A DNA stretch of 6,504 nt from Acidobacteriota bacterium (lineage in GTDB: Bacteria > Acidobacteriota > Terriglobia > UBA7540). Position 1 is the stretch's first letter, and each line of letters starts with the position of its first letter. The notes beneath the pieces are model-generated. The model was not told the origin of the DNA and made no database searches. It saw only the letters and a program-made list of their open reading frames with translations. This document shows positions 6,391 to 6,504 of this stretch, in pieces. The stretch lies in contig JAKAWO010000177.1 of NCBI GenBank assembly GCA_021827255.1, positions 1-6,504 on the forward strand, given 5' to 3'. The position numbers and the translations under genes are program-made.

Positions 6391-6408
6391 AAGTCTCAGA
6401 AGTCTAAC
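6391..6408. repeat. Two 9-bp tandem units in the AT-rich tail
   Basis: AAGTCTCAG is followed immediately by AAGTCTAAC, two units sharing the first six bases. This is small and may be chance, but it falls in the compositionally distinct segment. Confidence 0.25.
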
Positions 6409-6504
6409 CATTGAAAAGAATCGAATTTCCTCTGGCAATTTCCCGGCGGCTTTGATAGCCTTCGGCCGTGGGAGAAACCGTCAGCCGTTTCGCCAATGCG
6501 GGCC

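Larger units (their letters stand above)
6249..6504. other. Non-coding tail after murA with an AT-rich core
   Basis: I see no supported gene here. Bases 6321-6440 contain 48 G or C out of 120 (40%), well below the GC-rich genes beside it. Stops interrupt the plus frames. Two short minus-strand frames remain open from the right edge (35 and 32 residues, ending near 6397 and 6407) and could be the tail of a convergent gene, but neither resembles a family I know. No strong GC stem with a T-run, so no terminator is called. Confidence 0.6.

Noticed and set aside
6420..6504. Start of a new gene at the right edge (for example GTG 6468 or ATG 6495)
   Set aside because: Too few codons are visible, there is no ribosome site, and the translation resembles no known family.

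Overview
The window looks like part of a GC-rich bacterial chromosome carrying a peptidoglycan (murein) salvage cluster joined to the first committed step of peptidoglycan synthesis. The MurA sequence (for example TGTENLMMAATLAEG followed by ENAAREPEV) and the SSS transporter (AADTPLAVTGLV) resemble what I remember from Acidobacteriota. That assignment is from memory, not a search, and another uncultured Gram-negative-type lineage such as Verrucomicrobiota is possible.

Layout: at the left edge, on the minus strand, lies the N-terminal 243 residues of an exported serine hydrolase of the beta-lactamase/PBP-like fold (S12, PF00144). It runs off the window. A 117-bp divergent intergenic region (730-846) holds a convincing minus-strand promoter, a weaker plus-strand -10 that overlaps it, and a perfect 6-bp dyad with 7-bp spacer that could be an operator. 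To the right four genes run on the plus strand: a 595-aa Na+:solute symporter (847-2634); murQ, N-acetylmuramic acid 6-phosphate etherase (2672-3709); nagA, N-acetylglucosamine-6-phosphate deacetylase (3706-4896), whose ATG overlaps the murQ stop as ATGA; and murA, UDP-GlcNAc enolpyruvyl transferase (4956-6248). After murA come 256 bases with no gene I can support, 120 of which are only 40% GC.

How they fit together: the exported hydrolase could trim muropeptides outside the cytoplasm, the symporter could import the freed amino sugar, a kinase not present in this window would phosphorylate it, MurQ would remove the lactyl ether to give GlcNAc-6-P, and NagA would give GlcN-6-P. GlcN-6-P can return through GlmM/GlmU to UDP-GlcNAc, the substrate of MurA. 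The enzyme identities of MurQ, NagA and MurA are firm from motifs. The substrates of the hydrolase and the transporter are inferred from neighbourhood. I found no mobile element, CRISPR array, tRNA or rRNA. The most interesting aspects are the PTS-free transporter candidate, the compact divergent control region and the joining of salvage to synthesis, rather than a wholly new system.
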